64,000 bases of DNA from VXYL01 sp965208525 (GCA_965208525.1 OZ242340.1:3038001-3102000), one strand, 5' to 3'; shown: positions 16,808-26,806, counted from the stretch's first letter. Made by a program: numbers and translations. Notes: generated by a model from the sequence alone, not told the origin.

Positions 16808-19800
16808 ATCCTTCGCCGAGCTGCACGCCGTTTCCAACTATTCCTTCCTGCGCGGCGCATCGCACCCGGAGGAGATCGTCCAGGCGGCGCATGCACTCGG
16901 CTATCGCGCCATCGCCATCACCGACGAATGCTCTGTTGCCGGCGTCGTCAAGGCGCACATGGCGGCACAGGAACTCGGCATCAAGCTCATCGTCGGGGCT
17001 GAATTCCATTTGGAAACCGGCGCCCATCTCGCCTTGCTTGCGCCCACCCGAAGCGCCTACGGACAGCTCTCGACGCTCATCACCCGCGCCCGCCACCGGG
17101 CGCCGAAGGGCGAATACCAACTGACAGAGGACGACCTCGCCATCGCCCAGGAATGCCTGGCACTGTGGATTCCGGGCACAGGCCCGTTCCCGGACGTGCT
17201 CGAAACCGGCAGGGCGGTGCAGGGCCGCTGTGGCAAGGATTTCTGGATTCTGCTCGAACTCTTTCGCGAGCAGGACGATCTTGAACGCGCCGCCCGTGCT
17301 CTCACGCTCTCAACCCGTCTTGGCGTCAAGGTGGTGGCGAGCAACGGCGCCGTCATGCACGTCGCCGAGCGCAAGCCCTTGCAGGACGTGCTCACCGCCG
17401 TGCGATTGAAGTCGAGCGTGCATGAGCTTGGCACCGGGCTGCACCAGAACCGCGAGCGCCACTTGAAGCCCGTGTCCACGCTGCTCGAAATCTACCCGCA
17501 GGAGATGCTCGACGAGGCCGTCGCCATCGCCGAGCGCTGCCACTTCTCCATGAATGAGCTGCGCTACGAGTACCCCCGCGAACTGGTGCCGATGGGCTTC
17601 TCCCCGGGCGCCTGGCTCAGGCGGCTCACGGAAGAGGGCGCAGCTAGGCGCTGGCCCGACGGGGTTCCGGCGCATGTTCAGGAGCTGATCGAGAAAGAAC
17701 TGGCCCTCATCGCAGAGCTTCGTTACGAGTTCTTCTTCCTCACGGTGGAGGACATCGTCCGCTTTGCCCGCAGCCGCAGCATCCTCTGCCAGGGCCGAGG
17801 TTCCGCCGCCAATTCCACCGTGTGCTATTGCCTGGGTATCACCGAGGTCGATCCGGCGCGGATGCACCTGTTGTTCGAGCGCTTCGTTTCCAAGGAACGC
17901 AACGAGCCGCCGGACATCGACGTCGATTTCGAGCACGAGCGGCGCGAGGAGGTGATCCAGTACATCTACGCCAAGTACGGCCGCCATCGTGCCGCCCTCG
18001 CCGCCACGCTCATCACCTACCGGCTGCGCAGCGCCATCCGCGATGTCGGCAAGGCACTCGACTTCGACGCCTCGCTGCTCGAAGTGCTGGCGAAATCCAT
18101 GGCCTGGTGGGACGACAAGAGCGAGCTCGCCAAGCGCTTCGTCGCCTCCGGAATCGACCCCAAGAGCCGCCCGGTGCGACAGTTCCTGCATCTGGTGCGC
18201 GCAATCGTCGGCTTTCCGCGCCACCTCTCGCAGCATGTGGGCGGCTTCGTCATCTCGGCGGGGCCGCTGGCGGAACTCGTGCCCGTCGAAAACGCGGCGA
18301 TGGAGGATCGCACCGTCATCCAGTGGGACAAGGACGATCTTGAATCCCTGGGCCTTTTGAAGGTGGACGTTCTTGGCCTTGGCATGCTCACAGCCATTCG
18401 CAAGGCATTGGCCATGCTCGGGCAGCCGCCTTCGGCCATGGCGCACATTCCGCCCGAAGACCCCGCCACCTACGCCATGCTGCAAAAGGCCGACAGCGTT
18501 GGCGTTTTTCAGGTGGAGTCTCGGGCGCAGATGTCGATGCTGCCGCGGCTGAAGCCAGAGAACTACTACGACCTCGTGATCGAGGTGGCCATCGTCCGGC
18601 CGGGGCCGATTCAGGGCAACATGGTGCATCCGTATCTGCGCCGCCGCCGAGGCGAAGAGGAGCCGGACTATTCGAGCGAAGCGGTGAAGAGAGTGCTCGA
18701 GCGCACCCTCGGCATCCCCATCTTCCAGGAACAGGTGATCGAGCTCGCCATGGTGGCCGCCGGCTTCACGGCGGGGGAGGCAGACGGCCTGCGCCGCGCC
18801 ATGGCGGCGTGGAAGCGGCGTGGCGGGCTCGAAAAGTACGAGCGCAAGCTCATCGATGGGATGCTCGAACGCGGCTATGAGCAGGAGTTTGCCGAGCGGG
18901 TGTGGGGGCAAATCCAGGGCTTCGGCGAATACGGCTTCCCGGAATCGCACGCCGCCAGCTTTGCCCTCTTGGTCTATGTCTCCGCCTGGCTCAAGCGCCA
19001 CCATCCGGCAGTGTTCTGCTGTGCGCTCCTCAACAGCCAGCCGATGGGTTTCTACACGCCATCGCAGCTCGTGCAAGATGCGAGGACGCACGGGGTGGAG
19101 GTGCGAGGCGCCGATGTGCAGGCAAGCGGCTTCGACTATCGGATCGAGTCCGGGGCGATCCGGGTCGGCTTACGGCAAGTGAAGGGGTTGCGCGAAGAAG
19201 CCGCACGGCGCATCGAGTCGCAGCAGCCGTTTCGAGACATCGACGATTTGGCACGACGCGGACACCTCGAAGCCAGGGAACTGACGGTGCTGGCCCGTGC
19301 CGGGGCACTCGAAAGCCTGAGCGGACACCGCCATCAGGCGCATTGGGACGCCGCCGGAGTGGCTCGTCCCACGCACTTGGAAACGGCCGCTAACGGCAAG
19401 CAGGCGGCGTATCGCACCGAAGTAGAGCTGCCGGCGCCAGCGGTGGGCCAGGAACTGCTGGCGGACTACCGCTATCTCGGCCTCACCTTGGGGCCGCATC
19501 CGATGGCGCTCTTGCGCTCCGCCGGCGAGTTCCGCGGCTGTCGCTCCGCCCTGGAACTCAAGGATTCCCGCAACGGCCAGTTCATCGAGGTGGCCGGCGT
19601 CGTCACCTGCCGCCAACGCCCAAGCGGCCCGTCCGGGGTCGTGTTCATGACCTTGGAAGACGAAACCGGCAACAGCAACATCGTGGTCTGGAACCGGGTG
19701 CTGCACGCCTTCCGTGCCGCCCTCCTGCAATCCCGCCTCATCGCCGTGAAGGGCGTGGTGGAACGCGAGGGAGAGGTGATCCACGTCCTCGCCGGAGAAG

Positions 19801-19889
19801 TGCGAAACCTGAGCCACCTCCTCGCAGGACTTTCGGGCGACATGGTGGCCGCAGACCAAACGGCATTCCGTTCCCGGAACTTCCATTGA
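16791..19889 (+). CDS. dnaE2: Error-prone DNA polymerase III alpha subunit homologue DnaE2
   Basis: 1032-residue DnaE2, about 100 residues shorter than DnaE1 as usual. PHP domain at the N-terminus ('AELHAVSNYSFLRGASHPEE'). Palm motifs are 'CQGRGSAANS', catalytic 'PPDIDVDFEHERR' near 380-392 and 'KVDVLGLG' near 524 for the third aspartate. C-terminal OB-fold segment 'VVTCRQRPSG...VFMTLEDETG'. It carries out mutagenic translesion synthesis together with ImuA and ImuB. The ATG at 16791 matches the family N-terminus and lies inside imuB. Last gene of the SOS cassette. Confidence 0.95.
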   Translation: MATSPESFAELHAVSNYSFLRGASHPEEIVQAAHALGYRAIAITDECSVAGVVKAHMAAQELGIKLIVGAEFHLETGAHLALLAPTRSAYGQLSTLITRARHRAPKGEYQLTEDDLAIAQECLALWIPGTGPFPDVLETGRAVQGRCGKDFWILLELFREQDDLERAARALTLSTRLGVKVVASNGAVMHVAERKPLQDVLTAVRLKSSVHELGTGLHQNRERHLKPVSTLLEIYPQEMLDEAVAIAERCHFSMNELRYEYPRELVPMGFSPGAWLRRLTEEGAARRWPDGVPAHVQELIEKELALIAELRYEFFFLTVEDIVRFARSRSILCQGRGSAANSTVCYCLGITEVDPARMHLLFERFVSKERNEPPDIDVDFEHERREEVIQYIYAKYGRHRAALAATLITYRLRSAIRDVGKALDFDASLLEVLAKSMAWWDDKSELAKRFVASGIDPKSRPVRQFLHLVRAIVGFPRHLSQHVGGFVISAGPLAELVPVENAAMEDRTVIQWDKDDLESLGLLKVDVLGLGMLTAIRKALAMLGQPPSAMAHIPPEDPATYAMLQKADSVGVFQVESRAQMSMLPRLKPENYYDLVIEVAIVRPGPIQGNMVHPYLRRRRGEEEPDYSSEAVKRVLERTLGIPIFQEQVIELAMVAAGFTAGEADGLRRAMAAWKRRGGLEKYERKLIDGMLERGYEQEFAERVWGQIQGFGEYGFPESHAASFALLVYVSAWLKRHHPAVFCCALLNSQPMGFYTPSQLVQDARTHGVEVRGADVQASGFDYRIESGAIRVGLRQVKGLREEAARRIESQQPFRDIDDLARRGHLEARELTVLARAGALESLSGHRHQAHWDAAGVARPTHLETAANGKQAAYRTEVELPAPAVGQELLADYRYLGLTLGPHPMALLRSAGEFRGCRSALELKDSRNGQFIEVAGVVTCRQRPSGPSGVVFMTLEDETGNSNIVVWNRVLHAFRAALLQSRLIAVKGVVEREGEVIHVLAGEVRNLSHLLAGLSGDMVAADQTAFRSRNFH

Positions 19890-20101
19890 CTGCCGACGGT
19901 GCGCACCATTTTCATCAGCTGGAACCTGACGATATTTGCCGATAGGGTGGGGGGCAGACGAGGAGCGCCCAGTTCGAGCCCCTGCTCGCCCGCGAGCATT
20001 TCATACGAACTTTGGCAACATGGGTGTCGGTGCCCACGTTCCGCCATCCGAGAAGTCGTGCGGTGAGGCCCGGAAACGCATAGCAACGCGAGGGGGAACA
20101 C
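19890..20101. promoter_or_regulatory. Intergenic region before the thioinosine phosphorylase gene
   Basis: 212 bases without a recognisable gene after dnaE2. Only a GAGGGGG ribosome site next to the ATG at 20102 and a minor 5-bp hairpin near 19984-19997 are seen. No clear promoter or terminator. Confidence 0.4.
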
Positions 20102-20833
20102 ATGACCTACCGCACCGCGATCATTGGCGGGACGATGCGGCTTGCTGGGAGCGCCGGCAAGGCTGTGGGTGAGGAAGAGCTGGCTACGCCCTTTGGGCGG
20201 GCCAGTCATGCCGCGGAACATCCGGGTGCCAGTGCGATCTTCGTCAATCGCCATGGTGCGGGTGGGGAGTTTCTTGCGCATCGGGTGAATTACCGGGCCA
20301 ACATGCACTTCCTGAAGCGTTGCGGGGTTCGGGAGGCGCTTGCCGTCTTCGCGGTGGGGGGGATCGATCGGACGCTCGCGGATGGCGACTTTGCGATTCC
20401 CCATGACCTGATCGACTACACCTGGGGGAGGGAGCACACCTTTGCTCCGGAAGAGGGTGTGCGGCACATCGAGTTTGGTGAGCCGTTTGATGCCTCGGTT
20501 CGGGCGCGGATTCGTCAGGCGGCGGGGCGGGCAGGGATCGCGGTGCGGGATGGCGGCGTTTATGGGGTCACGCAAGGCCCTCGCCTGGAGACCCCGGCGG
20601 AGATCGATCGCATGGAGCGCGATGGCTGCACGCTGGTGGGAATGACCGCCATGCCGGAGGCGGCGCTGGCGCGAGAGCTGGGCATTGCCTATGCCGGTGT
20701 CTGTGTGGTGGTGAATCCGGCGGCAGGGCGGGGCACGGGTGCCATCGACGGAGCCGACATTCGCGGCGTGATTGCGCGTTCGGAGGAGCCGCTAGCGCGG
20801 CTCGTAGCCGAGTTCCTCGAGGGCGGCGGCTAG
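20102..20833 (+). CDS. S-methyl-5'-thioinosine / methylthioadenosine phosphorylase family
   Basis: 243-residue purine nucleoside phosphorylase family member (MTAP/MTIP branch). It cleaves methylthio-nucleosides with phosphate to recover methylthioribose-1-phosphate and purine base. Visible signatures are 'NRHGAGGEFLAHRVNYRANM' (about 49-68), the phosphate/purine segment 'GVYGVTQGPRLETPAEIDRM' and 'VGMTAMPEAALARELGI'. The N-terminal 'IIGGT' is normal. Its position beside csiV and mfd matches the conserved Pseudomonas order, where this family member prefers methylthioinosine. That preference is an inference here. Its 3' end overlaps csiV on the opposite strand by 42 bases. Confidence 0.85.
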   Translation: MTYRTAIIGGTMRLAGSAGKAVGEEELATPFGRASHAAEHPGASAIFVNRHGAGGEFLAHRVNYRANMHFLKRCGVREALAVFAVGGIDRTLADGDFAIPHDLIDYTWGREHTFAPEEGVRHIEFGEPFDASVRARIRQAAGRAGIAVRDGGVYGVTQGPRLETPAEIDRMERDGCTLVGMTAMPEAALARELGIAYAGVCVVVNPAAGRGTGAIDGADIRGVIARSEEPLARLVAEFLEGGG

Positions 20834-21772
20834 CTCTGGCGGCTCCTCGATCGGGTCGATCTGCACCAGAAGGCCGAACGCCGGATGGTCGAAATAATGC
20901 AGTTCGCCGTCGGCGAGGCGGCGGTTCTCCTGCATGAGTGCGAGTCCGCCACTCGGCAGGGAGCGGGTCAGGAGCACCTCGAACTGGGGATAGGGGCGGG
21001 CGGTTAGCCTCAGCGTGCCTTCGATCTCGTGGCGTCCGTTGGCGCGTTTCGGACCGAGTTGCACCAGCATGGATGTGGCGGATCGGGGTGGTTCGGCGCG
21101 CTGCCGCCATGCGCCGGCGGCGAGCACCCGGAATCGCCGGCTGAGGGTGTCGCGAACGCCTTGCAGCGAACGAAGCTCGAACCAGCCTCGAAGCGTTGCC
21201 TCTCGCAGTTGCTCGTAGTGCGTCTGAGCTTGGTCCCGGACCTTCCATTGTGCAAGGGTTTCCTCGTCAGGCTCCACGGCATGGGTGGCAGGGGGGAAGC
21301 GCGGCGTGCGCCCATCCTCGAAGCAGGCGTGCAGAGCGGTGGAATGGAATTCGTTGCCAAACGCTGTGACGACGCCGGCGGGCCAATAGGTGCGGGGTTC
21401 CACCGTTCGCTCGTCGGTGCCTTCGCAGTCGGGATGCGGGATGGGCTTCATCCAGGCGGGGCGTTCTGGCCGCCCGGTGGGGGTTGGGAGAACTGGCAGT
21501 ATCGGCGGCGCGGGACCGTAGCCGCAGCCATGCGAGGGCTCCTCTCCTGGCATGACGGCGCGAGCGATGGTTTGATTGGGCAGGCGCAAATCCTCCACTC
21601 GACGCAATGGCGCGACACCGGCGTCGTCCCGCGCGAAGGCAATCATCTCCACACGCACCCACAGTGCATCTCGCATGCGTTCGATTTCGGCGGAAAGGAC
21701 CGCCGCCGCTGGCGTTGGTCCTGCCAACGTCAGGACGAGGAGGACCGCCCTCGCTCGAAAAGAACTAGGCAC
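20792..21772 (-). CDS. csiV: CsiV-like periplasmic protein
   Basis: 326-residue exported protein resembling the CsiV family, named in Vibrio for peptidoglycan-binding and growth functions. A signal peptide with Arg-rich start and 'VLLVLTLAGPTPAAA' is present. The mature part begins 'RVEMIAFAR', which is the family hallmark ('v.vivFe'), and ends in 'LLVQIDPIEEP'. The GTG at 21772 is chosen because it overlaps the mfd stop by 8 bases and leaves a compact signal peptide; an ATG at 21808 would add 12 Pro-rich residues in front. It is translated after mfd in the same operon, the same order as in Pseudomonas. Confidence 0.65.
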   Translation of the reverse strand: MPSSFRARAVLLVLTLAGPTPAAAVLSAEIERMRDALWVRVEMIAFARDDAGVAPLRRVEDLRLPNQTIARAVMPGEEPSHGCGYGPAPPILPVLPTPTGRPERPAWMKPIPHPDCEGTDERTVEPRTYWPAGVVTAFGNEFHSTALHACFEDGRTPRFPPATHAVEPDEETLAQWKVRDQAQTHYEQLREATLRGWFELRSLQGVRDTLSRRFRVLAAGAWRQRAEPPRSATSMLVQLGPKRANGRHEIEGTLRLTARPYPQFEVLLTRSLPSGGLALMQENRRLADGELHYFDHPAFGLLVQIDPIEEPPELAAALEELGYEPR

Positions 21773-24700
21773 CCGCGGCGCGGGTGGCCCAGCGGCCGGC
21801 TTCGGCATCCATGGTTGCAAGGCCCGGAGAAGCCTCCTCACCTTCCTCCCTCGGCGTGAGCCGCTCCACGAGTGCCTCCACGAACTGAAATCGCTTCTCG
21901 GGCTCCTCGAGCGACCGGGATATGCGCAGGCGACTGGTGGACTCGTTGCGGGCGCCGCCATGGAGCTGGTAGGTGCCCGGTTCTGCCTGCACCAAGCGCA
22001 CGAGTGCAAGGGCATCTGCTCGAGGGTCCGGAGCGAATTCGAGGCGACCGCCGCCGCCGCCCACGTCGATGCGGGCGATGCCGATGGCGCCGGCGGCGAG
22101 CTTCAGCGCGGTGGTGCGGAACAGGCTGCGGAGCGGATCGGGCAGCAGGCCAAAGCGGTCGATCATCTCGATCTTGAGTTCGTCGAGGGCGTCCACCGTC
22201 GCCGCGTTGCTGATGCGCTTGTACATGATGAGGCGCATGTGAACGTCGGGCAGGTAGTCGTCCGGTATCAGCGCCGGCACGTGCAGGTTGACGTCGTGGC
22301 TGGTGTCGAGGGGCTCGGTGAGGTTCGGCGTCGTGCCGGAGCGGATGGCCTTGACCGCGCGTTCTAGCATGTCCATGTAGAGCGAGAAGCCGATGGTCTC
22401 GATTTGGCCGGACTGGTCATCGCCCAAGAGCTCGCCGGCGCCGCGAATCTCGAGGTCATGGGTGGCGAGGGTGAAGCCGATGCCGAGTTCGCCGGAGGAT
22501 TCGATGGCGTCGAGGCGCTTGCGGGCGTCCGGAGTCATCTCGCGCGGATCGGGCGTCAGCAGATAGGCATAGGCCTGACGGTGCGAGCGGCCCACACGCC
22601 CGCGCAATTGATGTAATTGCGCCAGCCCAAAGCGATCCGCCCGTTCGATGACGATGGTGTTGGCGTTGGGGATGTCGAGGCCGTTCTCGACGATGGTGGT
22701 GCAGACGAGGACGTTCACGCGCCGGTGGTAGAAGTCGGTCATCACCCGCTCAAGGTCGCGCTTCGGCATCTGCCCGTGACCGACGCCGATGCGCGCCTGG
22801 GGTGCAAGTTCCTTGATCTCCGCCGCAACCCGTTCGATGGAGCGGATTTCGTTGTGGACGTAGAAAACCTGTCCGCCGCGGGCAAGTTCCCGGCTGATGG
22901 CCTCGGTGACGAGACTGCGCGAACGGCGCATGACGAAGGTCTTGATGGCCAGCCGTCGCGCCGGTGGGGTGGCGATGATGGAAAGATCCCTGAGCCCGCT
23001 CATGGCGATGTTCAACGTGCGCGGGATGGGCGTTGCCGTCAGCGTCAGCACGTCGGCTTCCGCTCTGAGGCTCTTCAGGCGTTCCTTCTGCCGCACGCCG
23101 AAGCGGTGCTCCTCGTCGATGACGATGAGGCCGAGATTGCGGAACCGAAACTGCGCCGCGAGCAGGCGGTGGGTGCCGATGACAATGTCGAGGCGACCGT
23201 TCGCGAGGTCTTCGGCCAGCGCCTTCACTTCCTTGTCTGCGCGCAATCGGGAGACGGCGCCGACGCTAACGGGCCAATCCGCGAAGCGGTCTGAGAAGGT
23301 CTCGAAGTGCTGCTGCGCCAGGAGCGTTGTCGGCGTCAACACCGCCACTTGCTTGCCACTCTGCACCGCCAGGAACGCCGCCCGCATGGCCACTTCGGTC
23401 TTGCCGAAGCCGACGTCGCCGCAGATCAGGCGGTCGGTGGCTCGGCGGGAGGTGAGGTCGTCGATCACGGCATCGATGGCTGTGGCCTGATCGGGCGTCG
23501 CGTCGAAGGGGAACTGTTCGCAGAAGCGTTGGTAGTCGTCCGCAGGGGCACCGAAGGCGAAGCTCTCGGACGCCTCGCGGCGGGCGTAGATGTCGAGCAG
23601 TTCCGCCGCCACGTCGTGCACCTTTTCCGCTGCGCGACGCTTGGCCTTGTCCCATTGGTCCGAACCGAGCCGGTGCAGCGGCGCGTTCTCCTCACCCGCG
23701 CCGGTGTAGCGGGAAACAAGATGCAGCGCGGTCACCGGCACATAGACCTTGGCCTCTTCGGCGTATTCGAGGCACAGGAACTCCATCGGATAGCCGTCGA
23801 TGGTGAGGGTGACGAGCCCGCGATAGCGTCCCACGCCGTGGTCGAGATGCACCACGGGCGCGCCGATGTTGAGTTCGGTCATGTGGCGAATGACCGCGTC
23901 CGGGTCCACCCCGGCACGCCGGTTTGCTTCGGCGGCGCTCTCGTGGCGGTGGCCAAGGATCTCCGTTTCCGTGACGATGGCGATGTCGTCCAGCCAGAGG
24001 CCCCGTTCGAGCGGCGCTACCGCCAGCGTCGGGCGGCTCGAGTCCTGATGCGCTTCGGTGCCCTGCAGGAAGTCGCGGAGGCCGTCGATCTCATTGGTAA
24101 CGATGCCGGCGCGGCGCAGCAGATCGTCGAGGTGCGCGCGCCGTCCGGCGCTCTCGGCGGTTAGCGCGATCCGCGCCGAAGCATTGCCGACGAATGCCCG
24201 CAGGGCGCGCATCGGATCGCGGGCGCGATGATTCGCCGCCAGTTCCGGCAGTTCCCGACTCGCAAACACCACCCGACCGCGCCGTTTTTCGCCAGTCTTG
24301 TCGAGGCAGATGCGGGCGAAAGGCGCCATCCGCTGGCGTACCTCGTCGCTCGTCAAGCAGAGTTCGCGGGGCGCGAGAATGGGTCGCTCGATGTCGTGTC
24401 GCAGCGACTCGTAACGCGCAGCCACGTCCGCGAGGTGGCGCGCCACTGCGGCTTCGGTGTCGTCATCCACCACTAGCACGGCGTCTTCCGCCAGGTGGTC
24501 GGTGAGCACGGACGTGGTCTCGAAGAAGAGCGGCAGGTAGTACTCCACGCCTTGTGAGGCGACACCCTCGCTCACCTCCTGATAGATCTGGCAGCGGCGC
24601 ACGTCCACCTCGAAGGTGGTGTGCCAATTGGCGCGGAAGCGGGCGATGCCGGCGGCATCGAGCGGCACCTCCAAGGCCGGCAGCACGCGCACGGCGTCGG

Positions 24701-25322
24701 TTTCGGCGACGGTGCGTTGGCTGTCGGCATCGAATGTGCGCAGGCTGTCGACCTCGTCGTCGAACAGATCCACCCGCACGGGGTTGGGTGCGCCCATCGG
24801 AAAGATGTCTAGCAGCGAGCCGCGAACCGCAAACTCGCCGCGTTCGGACACCGTGGACACGGCGCGATAGCCGGCTCGTGCGAGGCGCTCGCGCTCGGCG
24901 ACGAGGTCCAGTGTCTGTCCCACCTCCACTACCAGCGATTGCTCCTGTACGAACCGCACCGGCGCCAGGCGCTGCACCAGCGTTGCTGCTGTAACGACCA
25001 GCACACCGTGGTGCAGGCGCGGCAGTTCGTGCAGCGTCGCGAGCCGCTCGGAGACAATGTCCTGATGCGGCGAGAAGTGGTCGTAGGGGAGCGTCTCCCA
25101 CTCCGGCAGGGCGTGAACCGGAAGGTCGTCGGGCGCAAAGCAGCCGATCTCCTCGCGCGCGCGCACGGCGCCCTCCGCGTCTGCGGCTACGCACACGAAC
25201 AGGCGCCGCGAAGCCGCGGCCAAGTTCGCCAACTCAAGACTGCCGGCAGCGCCCCGCAGCCCCTGCCAGTGGCGGACTGAACGCGGCGCCGGAGCTTCCA
25301 CTTCCGGTGGGGTGGTTTGCAT
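21765..25322 (-). CDS. mfd: Transcription-repair coupling factor Mfd
   Basis: 1185-residue Mfd, which removes stalled RNA polymerase from DNA lesions and recruits UvrA. N-terminal UvrB-homology region ('ALPEWETLPYDHFSPHQDIVSERLATL'). RNA-polymerase-interacting domain around 'VHLDHGVGRYRGL'. RecG-like helicase motor: Walker A 'GDVGFGKTEVA', 'DEEH' in 'IVIDEEHRFGV', 'TLTATPIPRTL' and 'QLRGRVGRS'. C-terminal autoinhibitory TRCF domain. The ATG at 25322 has no ribosome site but has TAGAAT 8 bases upstream, so it may be read from a leaderless mRNA. Divergent from the small secreted protein gene at 25592. Confidence 0.96.
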   Translation of the reverse strand: MQTTPPEVEAPAPRSVRHWQGLRGAAGSLELANLAAASRRLFVCVAADAEGAVRAREEIGCFAPDDLPVHALPEWETLPYDHFSPHQDIVSERLATLHELPRLHHGVLVVTAATLVQRLAPVRFVQEQSLVVEVGQTLDLVAERERLARAGYRAVSTVSERGEFAVRGSLLDIFPMGAPNPVRVDLFDDEVDSLRTFDADSQRTVAETDAVRVLPALEVPLDAAGIARFRANWHTTFEVDVRRCQIYQEVSEGVASQGVEYYLPLFFETTSVLTDHLAEDAVLVVDDDTEAAVARHLADVAARYESLRHDIERPILAPRELCLTSDEVRQRMAPFARICLDKTGEKRRGRVVFASRELPELAANHRARDPMRALRAFVGNASARIALTAESAGRRAHLDDLLRRAGIVTNEIDGLRDFLQGTEAHQDSSRPTLAVAPLERGLWLDDIAIVTETEILGHRHESAAEANRRAGVDPDAVIRHMTELNIGAPVVHLDHGVGRYRGLVTLTIDGYPMEFLCLEYAEEAKVYVPVTALHLVSRYTGAGEENAPLHRLGSDQWDKAKRRAAEKVHDVAAELLDIYARREASESFAFGAPADDYQRFCEQFPFDATPDQATAIDAVIDDLTSRRATDRLICGDVGFGKTEVAMRAAFLAVQSGKQVAVLTPTTLLAQQHFETFSDRFADWPVSVGAVSRLRADKEVKALAEDLANGRLDIVIGTHRLLAAQFRFRNLGLIVIDEEHRFGVRQKERLKSLRAEADVLTLTATPIPRTLNIAMSGLRDLSIIATPPARRLAIKTFVMRRSRSLVTEAISRELARGGQVFYVHNEIRSIERVAAEIKELAPQARIGVGHGQMPKRDLERVMTDFYHRRVNVLVCTTIVENGLDIPNANTIVIERADRFGLAQLHQLRGRVGRSHRQAYAYLLTPDPREMTPDARKRLDAIESSGELGIGFTLATHDLEIRGAGELLGDDQSGQIETIGFSLYMDMLERAVKAIRSGTTPNLTEPLDTSHDVNLHVPALIPDDYLPDVHMRLIMYKRISNAATVDALDELKIEMIDRFGLLPDPLRSLFRTTALKLAAGAIGIARIDVGGGGGRLEFAPDPRADALALVRLVQAEPGTYQLHGGARNESTSRLRISRSLEEPEKRFQFVEALVERLTPREEGEEASPGLATMDAEAGRWATRAAGA

Positions 25323-25330
25323 CGCTACGC

Positions 25331-25336
25331 ATTCTA
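25331..25336 (-). promoter_or_regulatory. -10-like hexamer TAGAAT close to mfd start
   Basis: TAGAAT on the minus strand ends 8 bases before the mfd ATG, and no Shine-Dalgarno sequence lies between. It would give an essentially leaderless transcript. No good -35 element seen. Confidence 0.35.
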
Positions 25337-25591
25337 ACGCCCGCGCGGGTCGCCTATGGGTTTGGTCGCTGACGTGTGGCGATGGGCGTGGTAATCTTCG
25401 GCCACGGCTCAAAGCCTCTTTGGGGATCGACTTACGGTTAGATGACGCCCAAAACGCCACCACCTTGCTTGGCATGGGGTCGCGAGTTCGTTGCCAGCAA
25501 GGCCGTGGCCGCTTCGGAGACGCCACCGCGCCCACATCGCCCCCTTGGCTCATGGCCGGCATCGAGCAACTCGAGGCACCGGGGGAAAGAA

Positions 25592-25924
25592 ATGAAGCAC
25601 GCACTTGGACTTGCCATCGCAGCACTGCTGCTCGCGGCACCGGCGACTGCCGACGTCGCCGATGATCTTCAGCAAGCTATCGAACTCGCACGCGAGGGTG
25701 ACGGCAACGCCGTCAGGATGATGGGGACGGTGCCACGCGCCTGCAAAGTCCTTCGTCGGGCTGCGAGCGCTGCGGAGGAAGCGGAGGATGCCGAAGCCGT
25801 CGAGAGCATCGACGTTGCTCTCGAGCACTGCAAGCGGGCGGTGCAGGCACTCAGAAACGGCGATGCACCCCGCGCGACGCGGCGCGTGGAGCACATGATC
25901 GCCGCCATCGATGGTAGCGAGTAG
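25592..25924 (+). CDS. Small periplasmic protein of unknown function
   Basis: 110 residues with a clear signal peptide (Lys2, hydrophobic 'LGLAIAALLLAAPATA', cleavage near residue 20). The helical mature part holds two Cys residues spaced about 31 apart ('RACKVL' and 'EHCKRA') that could form a disulfide in the periplasm. It looks like a small helical bundle; no family recognised. Start ATG 25592 is supported by GGGGAAAG just upstream and by the signal peptide. 269 bases without another gene separate it from the divergent mfd. Confidence 0.65.
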   Translation: MKHALGLAIAALLLAAPATADVADDLQQAIELAREGDGNAVRMMGTVPRACKVLRRAASAAEEAEDAEAVESIDVALEHCKRAVQALRNGDAPRATRRVEHMIAAIDGSE

Positions 25925-25930
25925 CGATTC

Positions 25931-26806
25931 TCACGCGGCCACGTAGCCTTGCTCGCGTGACCACACCAAGGGGAATTCCTCGCTGTCCATGCGATCGCCT
26001 TCCTTGAGGGTGGTCGACTTGCCGAGGTCCAGTGCCATCCCTTGGCGTTCCCGGTAGCGGACATCGTCGCCGAGGTAATGAAGCGAATAGGCGCGTCGGT
26101 CTCGGTCGGTGGTGTTGCCGCTTGCGCCATGCACCGTGTTGGCGTGGTGGACGATGATGTCGCCGGGCTCGGTGGCGTAATGCACGATGTCGTACCCGGC
26201 ATTGTCGCCTTCGATGTCCGGCAGCTTTGGCAAAGGGGTTCCGTATAGCGGAGTTTGGGTCACGAAGCCGTTGGGGGCATGGGTCTGCCAGCGGTGGGAG
26301 CCCCGGACGTACGCCATCATGCCGTTGTCGGCGTTCACGGCGTCGAGCGGAACCCAAACAGTGCAGCACTTCTCGCCGGTCACGTGGAAGTAGGGCGTGT
26401 CTTGGTGGAACGCCGTGCGGTGCAGCGAGCCGGCTTCCTTCAGGAACAGTTGTTCGCCGTAGAAGTTGATCCGCTGCGACTGCATGAGACTCGCGATCCG
26501 CTCCGGCAGCGGTGGCCCGCAGCAAAGGGCGGCCAGTCTTGGCAGCCGGCGCCAGTTGAAGCTGTTGATGCAGAACCGCCCGGTCGCCGACTCGGTGCCC
26601 GGAGTGACGAACTCGGCGCCGCTCGCCTCGATCATGGGCGCGAGCGCCTGGAAATCCACCACGTGGAGCTCTGTCTGATCGACAGACATTTCCTCCGCGT
26701 ACGCCGCCTCCAACCACGCAAGCCAGTCGTCGTCAAGGAACCCCGGCAAATGCACTACCCCGTCGCGGTGGTAGCGCTGTCGCTCCTCCTCTGTTGCGTC
26801 GCGCAA
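25931..26806 (-). CDS. Phytanoyl-CoA dioxygenase (PhyH) family protein
   Basis: 291-residue Fe(II)/2-oxoglutarate dioxygenase. Iron ligands His134 and Asp136 ('FHQDTPYFHV') and His226 ('VHGASGN') are present, and Arg237/Arg238 could bind 2-oxoglutarate. The N-terminal 'RYHRDGVVHLPGFLDDDWL' is the family start, so the TTG at 26806, preceded by GGGGGAG at 6 bases, is the likely first codon. No ATG lies nearby in frame. The family hydroxylates branched acyl-CoAs, halogenated and natural-product substrates; the specific one is unknown. Divergent from the symporter gene at 26965. Confidence 0.82.
   Translation of the reverse strand: MRDATEEERQRYHRDGVVHLPGFLDDDWLAWLEAAYAEEMSVDQTELHVVDFQALAPMIEASGAEFVTPGTESATGRFCINSFNWRRLPRLAALCCGPPLPERIASLMQSQRINFYGEQLFLKEAGSLHRTAFHQDTPYFHVTGEKCCTVWVPLDAVNADNGMMAYVRGSHRWQTHAPNGFVTQTPLYGTPLPKLPDIEGDNAGYDIVHYATEPGDIIVHHANTVHGASGNTTDRDRRAYSLHYLGDDVRYRERQGMALDLGKSTTLKEGDRMDSEEFPLVWSREQGYVAA

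Noticed and set aside
17310..19091. A 593-codon open frame opposite dnaE2
   Set aside because: Antisense to an unmistakable DnaE2 with catalytic motifs; it has no recognisable fold.
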